DNA of 64,000 nt from an uncultured Candidatus Melainabacteria bacterium (GTDB lineage: Bacteria; Cyanobacteriota; Vampirovibrionia; Gastranaerophilales; Gastranaerophilaceae), in contig CAKUTX010000006.1 of NCBI GenBank assembly GCA_934692485.1, forward strand, positions 13,998-77,997, in the 5' to 3' direction. The notes beneath the pieces are model-generated. The model saw nothing but the letters and a program-made list of their open reading frames with translations. It searched no databases and was not told the origin of the DNA. Numbering within the stretch: position 1 is the stretch's first letter; every line of letters starts with the position of its first letter. This document shows positions 8,752-16,926 of this stretch, piece after piece. A program made the position numbers and the translations under genes.

Positions 8752-10086
8752 CTACTCACCTAAGCAAAGCGCCTGAATGCTGCTGCTGTAGCGGTATTCT
8801 TCACCCAATCCCGTGCTCGACGAGCTGAAGCCACGGGCGTACGGGTAGGCGTTATCGTTCTCCTCTCCCGACCAAACGACGAATGACGCTCCAGTGAAGC
8901 CAAGTGAAGAGGCTTTTGAGGTGTCTAAGGTTAAACCTGTTGTTTGACTATATTGAGGATATTTTGATGAGTTTATATATGATGTATTATATAAAACTTT
9001 TGCCAGTTCTATTAAATCTGCTTGTGTTGGCATTTTACTTACTCCGCCACATTGCTTTACAGCACCGGCCCAGTAATCATCATTATACCGACATCTTTGT
9101 ATTCCCAGCTTATCTTTTTCTGATTCGCATTGAGCATATGTTAATGGTGTTGGAGTAAATGCTGCAGTGAAGCATTTTCCACCTGCTTCAATTGCACATT
9201 CTGTTCCCAAACCACTTGCCGGAGCTAACATTGTTACGTCTTTGCCTAATTTATTCGGTTTAGAGCTTCCGTTCCAGTCATAAACACCTGAAAGACAAGC
9301 TAATGAGTTGGATTTTCCTGTAGAATTATCGTATTTTAGACCGCCATCATCTACGTTAAACTCACATTTTTTGTTGTAGCTCAAAATCATGCCTGTGCCA
9401 TCACCTGTAACAATTCCGACGGTATCTGCCCAATCTTCAGCATTATTTGAGATTTTTAGAGTCTTTGCAGTCTTTGTTTTTGAGATTTCCCAAGTTTTTC
9501 CTTCATCATTAAGCGTAACTTCTTGTGTAGGCCAACATTCGGCCAAATGTTCGTTATCGCAAATCTTGGCGATTTTCATATGCTTTGACATCTCTTGAAC
9601 AAATGCCATTGTTGTGCCGTAGCCCGTCAAACCGCTCTGTACAGCCATCTTATCTGTGACCTTACTAAGTTTTTGGTTGATGTTTTCAATCCTTTTTTGT
9701 TGAATTCGGTCTTGGATATTAGTGATTAGTGCAGGCATTGTTAGTGCTGCGACAACTCCAATTATACCCAAAGTTATCAAAACTTCGGCTAGAGTGAAGG
9801 CTGCTTTTGTTTTAAAAATATCAACTGCGCCTCGCGTTAAACGGCACCGTTCGCAATCACAACGAAAACTCAACGTTTCCGTTGATTCTTGCTCACCTTT
9901 CGCTTCGCTCATGCCTCTGCTCGGCTTGGTGAAAGCTGCTTGGCGGTTTGAGGTTTTGTCCCCTCTCCCTAGCCCTCTCCCTCGAGGGGCGAGGGAATTA
10001 GCACGACTCTGCGTATCCATTCCACTACTAACGGGAGTTGAGCTTAGAAGTACCCCCCCCCCGTTACAATTCTTAACATTCGGCAT
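8752..10086 (-). CDS. Prepilin-like surface protein A with poly-G tract and variable C-terminus
   Basis: Type IV pilin/pseudopilin-like protein of 444 residues. The prepilin signal KTKAAFTLAEVLITLGIIG places cleavage before Phe97 with Glu at +5. The leader is extraordinarily long (96 residues) and is encoded by a G10 tract (10053-10062, residues 9-11), an R2 repeat and an R1 repeat. The mature part is Cys-rich and ends in a lectin-like VVWSGEE...ALCLGE segment, much richer in GC than the rest. ATG 10086 has GGAGG about 10 nt upstream. It is closely related to prepilin B (49831-50931) except in the leader and C-terminus. In-frame ATGs at residues 23 and 60 are alternative starts. Likely role is in a surface or secretion filament; the exact function is unknown. 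Confidence 0.82.
   Translation of the reverse strand: MPNVKNCNGGGVLLSSTPVSSGMDTQSRANSLAPRGRGLGRGDKTSNRQAAFTKPSRGMSEAKGEQESTETLSFRCDCERCRLTRGAVDIFKTKAAFTLAEVLITLGIIGVVAALTMPALITNIQDRIQQKRIENINQKLSKVTDKMAVQSGLTGYGTTMAFVQEMSKHMKIAKICDNEHLAECWPTQEVTLNDEGKTWEISKTKTAKTLKISNNAEDWADTVGIVTGDGTGMILSYNKKCEFNVDDGGLKYDNSTGKSNSLACLSGVYDWNGSSKPNKLGKDVTMLAPASGLGTECAIEAGGKCFTAAFTPTPLTYAQCESEKDKLGIQRCRYNDDYWAGAVKQCGGVSKMPTQADLIELAKVLYNTSYINSSKYPQYSQTTGLTLDTSKASSLGFTGASFVVWSGEENDNAYPYARGFSSSSTGLGEEYRYSSSIQALCLGE
9823..9929. repeat. R1 repeat inside the prepilin A leader
   Basis: AACTGCGCCTCGCGTTAA through CTCGGCTTGG, the inverse of the element at 8248-8395, with an internal AACG-TTTC-CGTT hairpin. It is read in frame as part of the leader peptide. 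Confidence 0.8.
9960..9995. repeat. R2 repeat inside the prepilin A leader
   Basis: CCCCTCTCCCTAGCCC then TCTCCCTCGAGGGGCGAGGG. It encodes SLAPRGRGLGRGD on the reverse strand, nearly the same peptide that the R2 copy encodes in the M14/DUF559 fusion. Confidence 0.9.
10053..10062. repeat. Poly-C/poly-G tract (10 nt) in prepilin A
   Basis: Ten C on the given strand, hence G10 in the coding strand, eight codons after ATG 10086. The present length keeps the start codon in frame with the pilin domain. Confidence 0.95.
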
Positions 10087-10200
10087 TATCTCAAATCCTC
10101 CATCTTTTCAAGTTTTACTATATATATTATCATTTTAACAAATTTTTTAATTCTTTTCAAGTCTATGCAAAATGAACAAAAATTTTTTTATTTCGTTCTA

Positions 10201-10228
10201 TTGATAATAGAAGGAAAAATGTTATAAT
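10201..10228 (+). promoter_or_regulatory. Promoter abutting the next start codon
   Basis: TTGATA, 16 nt, TATAAT, with ATG only 7 nt after the -10 box and no ribosome site in between, so the transcript would be leaderless. Confidence 0.7.
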
Positions 10229-10235
10229 ACAAATT

Positions 10236-10820
10236 ATGAAGAAACTATTTTTTATTCTTATGTTACTTTTAATCCCTATGTGCGCAAATTGCGAAAATTT
10301 GCCAAACGTTCAGTTGCAACTTCGGGATTATCACGGCATTATTATTCCAGCCGGAACTTTTGTACCGGTTATGAATGCTCAGGAAATCTCTACACAAAAT
10401 TGCCAAGAAGGATATAAAGTTAAATTTGTTTCAACAAATGATTTATTTTTACACGATACAAACATTATTCCGAAAGATACTGAGTTTTTCGGCTATATTG
10501 AAAAGATTAACGACCCCGTTGTCGGCACAAATGCTGCCATGAAAATTCGAATATCAAAAATGGTTTATAAAGACGGATACGAACTCCCAGTCAAAGGTTA
10601 CTTGTATAACTCAAATAACAATGTGTTTGGAGGCGGAATATCAGAACCTGTAAAATATCGACCTATGGCACAAAGACAACAGAAAATAAGAAAAACTACA
10701 ATTCAAATGCTTCCATCATATGAAAGAAAAATGGGTGAACATACAACAATAGGAGCAGGCGCAAACGAAATTATAATACTGACATCGCCCGTGTGGATAA
10801 CACATACCTTAACAAATTGA
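10236..10820 (+). CDS. Exported protein, VirB10/TrbI-barrel-like, unknown role
   Basis: 194 residues starting with a signal peptide (MKKLFFILMLLLIPMCANC). The mature part has IIIPAGTFVPVMNAQEIST, IPKDTEFFGYIEKI and KMVYKDGYELPVKGY, the alternating 'PAGT-x-VPV' and 'G-x-V' layout of the C-terminal beta-barrel of VirB10/TrbI proteins. No other conjugation gene is present, so a secretion role is not claimed. It resembles the following gene (10864-11607) over the barrel region. Its promoter abuts ATG 10236. Confidence 0.75.
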   Translation: MKKLFFILMLLLIPMCANCENLPNVQLQLRDYHGIIIPAGTFVPVMNAQEISTQNCQEGYKVKFVSTNDLFLHDTNIIPKDTEFFGYIEKINDPVVGTNAAMKIRISKMVYKDGYELPVKGYLYNSNNNVFGGGISEPVKYRPMAQRQQKIRKTTIQMLPSYERKMGEHTTIGAGANEIIILTSPVWITHTLTN

Positions 10821-10845
10821 CTTAAAATAAAATGTAAAATACAAT
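10817..10845 (+). promoter_or_regulatory. Sigma70-type promoter before the second barrel-like gene
   Basis: TTGACT, 17 nt, TACAAT; the gene starts 18 nt further on. The -35 box overlaps the end of the preceding gene. Confidence 0.65.
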
Positions 10846-10863
10846 GAGATAGAAAGGATTATT

Positions 10864-11607
10864 ATGAACAAGAAAATCGGATTTATATTAACAGCAATGA
10901 TTTTAACTTCAGGTATAGCTAACGCTGCACCAAATTATGACGTTCAACAAAATTCAGAAGTTCCGTTGTATCAACAGAATTATTACCCAACGCAAACTCT
11001 TAGAGGAAATCAAACGCTTAAAGGTAGTGTAGTAACTGTTCCAGCTGGGCAAACTGTTCCCGTTGTAGTTACAACTCCTATCAGTTCTGCAAATATGACT
11101 ACCGGACAAACTGTTACGGTTGCTTTAGGGTCAGATTTTTATTATAACGGAAATCTTATTGCTCAAGCTGGAAGTTCCGTTACCGGAACAGCAATAGAAG
11201 TGTCTAAAGCAAAACACGGCAGCATGAACGGAAAATTATTGCTCAGATTTACTCAAATTGTTACTCCTTACGGAGTTCAAATACCTATTTCCGCAGTTGT
11301 TAAAACAAGTGATAATACAGGTGTTTTAGTTGGAGGAACAAAACTTGATGTAACAAAAAGTTACGGAAAAGATGTTGCTATAGGCGCTGGAGCTGGAGCT
11401 TTGGCCGGAGTAATTATTTCTCCGTTAGCCGGCGGTAACGTCGGAAAAGGTACTGCTCTTGCTACTGCAGTAGGTGCCGGAGGCGGTATTGTTAAATCTA
11501 TTTGGGATAAAGGAAATGACGTTGAAATTCCTGCAAATTCAGCAATTCAGTTGGTGCTTACCCAACCGATTACCGTAAATCCCGCAATGTTTAATAACAA
11601 TTACTAG
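10864..11607 (+). CDS. Exported protein, VirB10/TrbI-barrel-like with glycine-rich helix
   Basis: 247 residues with a signal peptide (MNKKIGFILTAMILTSGIANA). The barrel-like part has VTVPAGQTVPVVVTTPIS, LIAQAGSSVTGTAIEV and a C-terminal IPANSAIQLVLTQPITV. Between them lies a Gly/Ala-rich hydrophobic stretch (VAIGAGAGALAGVIISPLAG) that may sit in a membrane. AAGGA precedes ATG 10864. Paralogue of the gene just upstream and immediately before tonB, so an envelope function is likely. I cannot name it. Confidence 0.78.
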   Translation: MNKKIGFILTAMILTSGIANAAPNYDVQQNSEVPLYQQNYYPTQTLRGNQTLKGSVVTVPAGQTVPVVVTTPISSANMTTGQTVTVALGSDFYYNGNLIAQAGSSVTGTAIEVSKAKHGSMNGKLLLRFTQIVTPYGVQIPISAVVKTSDNTGVLVGGTKLDVTKSYGKDVAIGAGAGALAGVIISPLAGGNVGKGTALATAVGAGGGIVKSIWDKGNDVEIPANSAIQLVLTQPITVNPAMFNNNY

Positions 11608-11677
11608 CTTGTCAGGCAATAATTTTATTTTTGTTTTAAAATAAAATATATACGAAGTCAGATATTGGGGAAAATAA

Positions 11678-12874
11678 ATGTCCTTACTAGGAAAATACAC
11701 AGACAATTTTATAGAAGAAAAAGAGTTTGATAAAAATACAGGTTACACAACTCCTGCTGTTTTAAAAAATGATGAAGATATGAGCTTGAAAAAGTCAATA
11801 CTTATTTCAGCTTTGCTTCACCCCACAGCAATAGGTGTTTGGGCTCTAACAGTATTTATTCTTGCTCTTATGGGAATTTCACTTACTATTTTTGAAAAGC
11901 CAAAACCAAAAACAAATGATATTGAGTTTGTTCTTGTTGATAAGGAAGAAACACCTATTAACAAAAAAACACCTTATCGCGCAGATATAAATTCACGTGC
12001 CGGCGGTCATCATGACCCAACAAGAAAGGTTTCTATGCCATCACCAGCTCCCGGAGCGCCAAAACAACAAGCGGCAAGCCCTAAACCTGCAGCGAAACCA
12101 GCTCCGGCGCAAAACCCTTTGCAAAAAATAGTTAAACAAGTAACTCAACAAACCCATCAAACTCCGGCACCGGTAAAAAAACGAACTCAAACATCTCCGG
12201 CTCCAGGGCCTAAAAAAGCAGAACAAGCTAAACCAGCTCCACCAACAGCCAGACCATCTTTAAAACCGCCTACGACTCCAAGACCAGTTGCAAAACCGTC
12301 ATCTCCGTTTGCCGTACCAGTACCAAAAGGTGGAACAGGCTCGGGCAGATATACAACAGGTCCGATTAGCGGCTCAGGAACTTCCTCAAAAGGCGGCGGC
12401 GGTGGTGGAACATCTTCCGCTGGCAGAGGTTCGCATGTTGCAGGTCCTTCTTTAGCTCCGACAGGTAGTTCAGGAACAAGAATTGCTAAAGGTGGCGGAG
12501 GAGGAGGTACCGGCGGATACGGCAATCCAGGACCAGGAAATCCAAATGGCAGACCTGGAATAGATGCAGTTAGAGAGCCTGATTTTGGTCCTTATATGAG
12601 AGAACTGCAAAGACGTATTAAAATGAATTGGGACCCTCCAAAAGGAAACGAAAGTAAACGTGTAGTTTTGCTGTTTAAAATTGCAAAAGACGGAAGATTA
12701 TTGTCTTGTAGTGTGTTCAAATCATCAGGACTTCCAGGGGCAGATAAAGCAGCAATTAGCGCTGTACAGGCAACAGCTCCTTTCAGACCGTTACCGGCTG
12801 AATTCAAAGGACAAAGTATTGATATTCAATTTACGTTTGATTACAACGTATTTGGAGCATCAGGATACCACTAA
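11678..12874 (+). CDS. TonB/TolA-family energy transducer
   Basis: 398 residues. A single membrane helix near residues 50-70 (VWALTVFILALMGISLTIF) is followed by a long periplasmic linker rich in Pro, Ala and Lys (about 110-215), then Gly/Ser runs (about 216-295), and a TonB C-terminal domain (about 305-395: MRELQRRIKMNWDPPKG, ISAVQATAPFRPLP, IDIQFTFDYN). It transmits proton-motive energy from the ExbB/ExbD motor encoded next to it to the outer membrane. Low-complexity composition makes the opposite strand look open, but that is a shadow. No TonB-dependent receptor is in the window, so the cargo is unknown. Confidence 0.9.
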   Translation: MSLLGKYTDNFIEEKEFDKNTGYTTPAVLKNDEDMSLKKSILISALLHPTAIGVWALTVFILALMGISLTIFEKPKPKTNDIEFVLVDKEETPINKKTPYRADINSRAGGHHDPTRKVSMPSPAPGAPKQQAASPKPAAKPAPAQNPLQKIVKQVTQQTHQTPAPVKKRTQTSPAPGPKKAEQAKPAPPTARPSLKPPTTPRPVAKPSSPFAVPVPKGGTGSGRYTTGPISGSGTSSKGGGGGGTSSAGRGSHVAGPSLAPTGSSGTRIAKGGGGGGTGGYGNPGPGNPNGRPGIDAVREPDFGPYMRELQRRIKMNWDPPKGNESKRVVLLFKIAKDGRLLSCSVFKSSGLPGADKAAISAVQATAPFRPLPAEFKGQSIDIQFTFDYNVFGASGYH

Positions 12875-12974
12875 AAAGATTTTGAGAAAAGCGAGCGTAA
12901 ATAATTTTTCTCATTTTACGCTTGACTTTAACTCAGTTACAGAAGGATAATTACAAAAGAAAGAGGATAAAATT

Positions 12975-13622
12975 ATGGAACTATTATGGAACTCAGTTGC
13001 AATGGATTGGCCGGTATTGTTACCGATTTTGATTTGCTCAATATTGGTAGTCGGTGTGGTAATTAACAGATTTTTGTATTACAAAAAAAATAAAAGAGAT
13101 GTTGTATTATTCATCCCAAGATTGCAAAAAGAATTGGTACAAAACAACTTAAGCGGAGCTCAAAATTTGGCAGAACAATGCGGAGGAGTTATCGGAGAAG
13201 TAACAGAAGAAGCTGTCAGAATTTTTTCTGAACAAAAAAATGGTTTCTCTCGTTCATTTGATATTGCAGCATCTCTAGCTTCAAGAAAATTGGAAAATCA
13301 CTTAACCATCTTAGGTACAATCGGTGGTGTTGCTCCATTTTTAGGTTTGTTTGGTACTGTTGTCAGAATTTTGTTTACATTCCAAGATTTGGCAGCACAA
13401 GGAAACCAATCAGCAGCAGTTGCATCAGGTATCGCATCAGCGTTGATTGCTACAGCATTTGGTCTTGGTGTTGCAATTGTTGCAGTAATCTTCTACAACT
13501 CATTCCAATCAATCGTAAAACGCTATGAAGATGATTTCCAATTAATCAAATTGTTATTCTTGAGTTTTGTTGATTCAAATGACGAATCTACAACCCCGAG
13601 TAATGCAAATATATCTTTGTAG
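12975..13622 (+). CDS. exbB: ExbB/TolQ/MotA-family proton channel
   Basis: 215 residues with three membrane segments: an N-terminal VLLPILICSILVVGVVI, then IGGVAPFLGLFGTVVRIL and IASALIATAFGLGVAIVAVIFY, the latter two being the conserved channel helices of the family. Works with ExbD and TonB in the inner membrane. AAAGAGGATAAAATT lies before ATG 12975. Second gene of the tonB-exbB-exbD-exbD operon. Confidence 0.93.
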   Translation: MELLWNSVAMDWPVLLPILICSILVVGVVINRFLYYKKNKRDVVLFIPRLQKELVQNNLSGAQNLAEQCGGVIGEVTEEAVRIFSEQKNGFSRSFDIAASLASRKLENHLTILGTIGGVAPFLGLFGTVVRILFTFQDLAAQGNQSAAVASGIASALIATAFGLGVAIVAVIFYNSFQSIVKRYEDDFQLIKLLFLSFVDSNDESTTPSNANISL

Positions 13623-13693
13623 ATTAAACAATTAATGCATAATTATACCACTCAAACCTTTACGCTTTTAACTAAAAAAGGGAAATTAAAAAC

Positions 13694-14149
13694 ATGTCAA
13701 TGAAAAACAACAAAGGGAAAGAAGCCCTGTTTACAGAAATAAACATAACACCATTAACAGATATTTTCTTAGTACTGTTAATCATAATGATGGTTGTTGC
13801 TCCAACGTTTCAATCCAATGATAGTTCCATAAACGTTCCTGAAATAAATAGCGGAGTATCAATCGAACAAAAAAATGCAACTGTTTCTGTTACCAAAGAT
13901 GGCGCTATGTTTTTGAACGGGACTCCAGTTACAGAAGAAAGTTTGACAAACGAACTTGTTACTATAAAGCCTCAGTTAGAAAAAGCAGAACTTGTTGTTA
14001 AAGCTGACGAAAAAGTTAAGAGTGCAAAAATTATGGAAATAATGAATGCCGCTCAAGATGCAGAATACAAAAAACTTATTGTTGCAGGCGAGCCACTAAG
14101 CAAAAAAGAACAAAAAGATTTGAAGAAAAAAGCAGATAAACAGATTTAA
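13694..14149 (+). CDS. exbD: ExbD/TolR-family protein, copy 1
   Basis: 151 residues: short cytoplasmic start, one membrane helix INITPLTDIFLVLLIIMMVV with the essential Asp in PLTD, then a periplasmic domain (TKDGAMFLNGTPVTEE, VVKADEKVKSAKIMEIMNAA). The C-terminal Lys-rich tail is longer than in copy 2. Follows exbB. The 59 nt coding for the membrane helix are almost identical to those in copy 2. Confidence 0.93.
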   Translation: MSMKNNKGKEALFTEINITPLTDIFLVLLIIMMVVAPTFQSNDSSINVPEINSGVSIEQKNATVSVTKDGAMFLNGTPVTEESLTNELVTIKPQLEKAELVVKADEKVKSAKIMEIMNAAQDAEYKKLIVAGEPLSKKEQKDLKKKADKQI

Positions 14150-14204
14150 GCATAAAAAATCTTTGTCTTAAAAATTCAAACCAACACAACAAAAGGAACT
14201 TAAA

Positions 14205-14594
14205 ATGTCAAGAAACAGAGATACATTTAATGAAATAAACATAACACCATTAACAGATATTTTCTTAGTGCTGTTAATCATAATGATGGTAATTGCTCCA
14301 ATGTTAGACCAACAAGGATTAAACTTGACTGTTCCAGAAAATGTTGCTCAAGAACAAGTTCAAAAAGAAACTAAAATAATGACAGTTATGGTTGATGCCG
14401 GAGATAAATACTATATTGACGGTAGCGAAATTCCTGCCAGCGAACTGGAAAGTACTATAAAATCACAAGCCAAAAATTATCCTGATGGACTGTTAATACG
14501 AACAGATGCCGAATCTACTCACGGAGCTATGGTTAAAGTTATGGATAGCGCGAGAAATTCAGGAATTACCAGTATTTCTGTCGATGAAATTTAA
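14205..14594 (+). CDS. exbD: ExbD/TolR-family protein, copy 2
   Basis: 129 residues with the same membrane helix INITPLTDIFLVLLIIMMVI including the conserved Asp, and a periplasmic domain (VDAGDKYYIDGSEIPASE, IRTDAESTHGAMVKVMDSA). AAAGGAAC lies before ATG 14205. Two ExbD subunits next to one ExbB could form a heterodimeric stator plug, as in other tandem-exbD operons. Repeats begin directly after the stop. Confidence 0.93.
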   Translation: MSRNRDTFNEINITPLTDIFLVLLIIMMVIAPMLDQQGLNLTVPENVAQEQVQKETKIMTVMVDAGDKYYIDGSEIPASELESTIKSQAKNYPDGLLIRTDAESTHGAMVKVMDSARNSGITSISVDEI

Positions 14595-14600
14595 TTTATT

Positions 14601-14956
14601 TCGCTACGCTCATGCTTCTGCTCCAAAATATGATGTACTTTAGACAGATTTTCAGGTGGTGGGTTAAGCGGCACGCTTATACGAAGTCGTATTCATAAAA
14701 AGAGTTACCAATGTTGGAAGGGTGGGTTAAGCGGCACGCTTAGGCTCGCGTTAAACAGCACCGCTCATAACAACAACGAAAACTGAACGTTTCCGTTGAT
14801 TGTTATTCGACTTTCGCTTCGCTCATGCTTCTGCTCCAAAATATGATGTACTTTAGACAGATTTTTAGGTGGTGGGTTAAGCGGCACGTTCATACGAAGT
14901 CGTATTCATAAAAAAGAGTTACCGATGTTGGAAGGGTGGGTTAAGCGGCACGCTTA
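14601..14956. repeat. Compound repeat, two units about 213 bp apart
   Basis: About 142 nt at 14601-14742 recur at 14814-14956 with few differences (GCTCATGCTTCTGCTCC, GATGTACTTTAGACAG, CGAAGTCGTATTCATAAA). Each unit contains GTGGGTTAAGCGGCACG twice. An R1-type piece with an AACGTTTCCGTTG hairpin separates them. It fills the gap after exbD (14595-15057), along with a CGACAA/TTGTCG hairpin near 14961-14984. Confidence 0.9.
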
Positions 14957-15057
14957 ATAAAAACGACAAACTTGCGCTTGTCGTTGGAAAATCAATAGGA
15001 AAAAGGGAAAGGAAATTTATTTTTTTTATGCTTTCGCATATATTATTTATTTTTCTA

Positions 15058-16227
15058 TTAGCCAAAAGTTTTGAAAGAACTTTCAACGTTTTTTTCGATA
15101 ACTTTTTGAACTGCTTCAATTTCTGTTGAAATTGCACTTTGTTCTGTATCAAGTTGTTTTAGTCTTAATTCAAGATTTTTGTCTTGAGCCTGAACGATTT
15201 CTATTTTTGAATTTATTTCTTGAATAGCTTGATCATACTCATATTTGTCATATTCATACTGGTTCATTGCATCATTGTATGCATCTTGGTCTGTAGCAGT
15301 TGTTGTTGTTAATGAATATGTTGTCGCATCAATATAGTTTCCTTTATCATCTTTAGAAACGCTACCATCTGCGTTGTATGATGGAATTGTAATATTAATA
15401 TAGCGACCAGAACTGTCTTTTTCTATTTTGCAATCTTGTTGGGCTTTAACTTCTTCAGTTTTTGTTTCACTCCCGATTTTATAACAATTAATGTTTGATT
15501 GAGAGTTGCCGTTTTCATCATAGTTTGCGTGTTGAAGATCAGTCAACTTATAGAAATATGGGTTATATTCACCTGTTGTAGTATCTTGAACATATCTGAC
15601 AAGATAATCACTTTCACCATATTTGTTCTTAAGAAGTGCAATATATTGTTCTTCTTCTTTTGCAAGTTGAGCCACTTGATCATTAGATAAAAGACTTAAA
15701 TAAGCATCATTGCTATTCAATTTAACTGTTTTATCTTTAGTATCAATAGCATTGCCCGAAAAATCTTTATTTGCATAATATTTTTTATCTTTAGCATTGT
15801 AATAAGCGGTAGTTCCGTCTATGTCGTAAGTAATCGCATCACTCATATTTCTGAGTTTTGTAGAACCAACCGTAAAATCTTTACCAGTTTTATCAGTTGT
15901 ATTAACAATGCTTGTTGTAGCAGCAACAACTGAAAAATCGTCGTTCCAAGTTCTCAAATAGCTAACGGTATAAGTACCATTATTTTGAGCAATCATGGCT
16001 GTAATTTGATTTGTTAAAGCACCATCTTCGAAAGTATACACGGTTTTCGTGTAGTCGTCGACAGACGGCGGAACAGGTACTGACATGCCGAGCAAATCAT
16101 TGTAGTAATTTGCAGACTGGTTAGACAATGTTGTTCTTTGTTGGTTAATTTGTTGACCTTCAAATTCAACATTTGTCTTTCTGGCTGTCAGACCTAAAAA
16201 TCTAGCTTGTGATGCTGACATTCCCAT
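15058..16227 (-). CDS. Coiled-coil protein with conserved ends, unknown
   Basis: 389 residues. The N-terminus MGMSASQARFLGLTARKTN and the C-terminal coiled coil (about 330-389, LELRLKQLDTEQSAISTEIE) bracket a Thr/Asp/Tyr-rich middle region. Having helical ends and a variable centre recalls filament or secreted hook-type proteins, but no known domain is identifiable. No signal peptide. GGAAG precedes the start on the reverse strand. The 34 C-terminal coiled-coil residues align without gaps with the small protein at 23105-23431. Probably lineage-specific. Confidence 0.75.
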   Translation of the reverse strand: MGMSASQARFLGLTARKTNVEFEGQQINQQRTTLSNQSANYYNDLLGMSVPVPPSVDDYTKTVYTFEDGALTNQITAMIAQNNGTYTVSYLRTWNDDFSVVAATTSIVNTTDKTGKDFTVGSTKLRNMSDAITYDIDGTTAYYNAKDKKYYANKDFSGNAIDTKDKTVKLNSNDAYLSLLSNDQVAQLAKEEEQYIALLKNKYGESDYLVRYVQDTTTGEYNPYFYKLTDLQHANYDENGNSQSNINCYKIGSETKTEEVKAQQDCKIEKDSSGRYINITIPSYNADGSVSKDDKGNYIDATTYSLTTTTATDQDAYNDAMNQYEYDKYEYDQAIQEINSKIEIVQAQDKNLELRLKQLDTEQSAISTEIEAVQKVIEKNVESSFKTFG

Positions 16228-16374
16228 TACTGTCGAACTTCCTTTCGTTTAACTTAGTACTTACATCCATGTTATCGACACATGTTTTGTAAAACTTTAA
16301 TCATGTTAGAAAACATGTTACGAAATTGTAACATGTTAACATAAAATGCTTAATTTAAGAGGGTTTCAGACTAT

Positions 16375-16914
16375 TTAATTTCTAAACCTCGGGTTTAAAT
16401 ATGATAATATTGCACCACCGATTTCTTCATTCGGGTCAAAAGGTGCTGGTTGAGGATTAATAGAGTTTTGAATTAACATTTTCACTAAAGGGCCGAAAGC
16501 GTCAGGGACTTGAGTTTTACGATAAATTCCAGCTAAAAAAGTTTGAATATTAGGAGATTTTGTATTGTTAAAACGCGATAAAGTCGGATACATTTTATCA
16601 ACACCTTTAGTTCCATTTTCAATCATTCTATCAAGTATGTATAATGTTTCAGTAACTTGCGCTTCGTCATTTGAATTAAGCAAAATATTATTCAAATAAG
16701 GCAAAGCATTTTCTTTTTGCTCTACAAAAAATTTTACCTTTTGCGCGTCAACAACAGTATAGTTTCTATCATTTGTCGGAAGTTTACAGTGAGAGTATTC
16801 AAAACTGTCTCCTGCATCAACAATTGGGCAATATATTTGCAAATGCCTAAAATTATTTTTGAATACATTTGGAGCGGAATGAACTTTACATCCGTTTATA
16901 GCTATATAATCCAT
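16375..16914 (-). CDS. Helical-repeat-like protein, unknown
   Basis: 179 residues. The second half (ALPYLNNILLNSNDEAQVTETLYILDRMI, with IQTFLAGIYRKTQVPDAFGPL) looks like paired helices of HEAT type. The first 50 residues contain three Cys/His positions (NGCKVHS, IYCPIVD, SHCKLP). No signal or membrane segment. AGGAAA sits just before ATG 16914. It lies 12 nt from the gene at 16927, transcribed the same way, and probably belongs to the same operon. Confidence 0.7.
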   Translation of the reverse strand: MDYIAINGCKVHSAPNVFKNNFRHLQIYCPIVDAGDSFEYSHCKLPTNDRNYTVVDAQKVKFFVEQKENALPYLNNILLNSNDEAQVTETLYILDRMIENGTKGVDKMYPTLSRFNNTKSPNIQTFLAGIYRKTQVPDAFGPLVKMLIQNSINPQPAPFDPNEEIGGAILSYLNPRFRN

Positions 16915-16926
16915 AAATTTTCCTTT

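Noticed and set aside
12187..12525. Antisense Pro/Gly-rich frame opposite tonB
   Set aside because: Low-complexity shadow of the TonB linker; the forward frame has a TonB domain and operon context.
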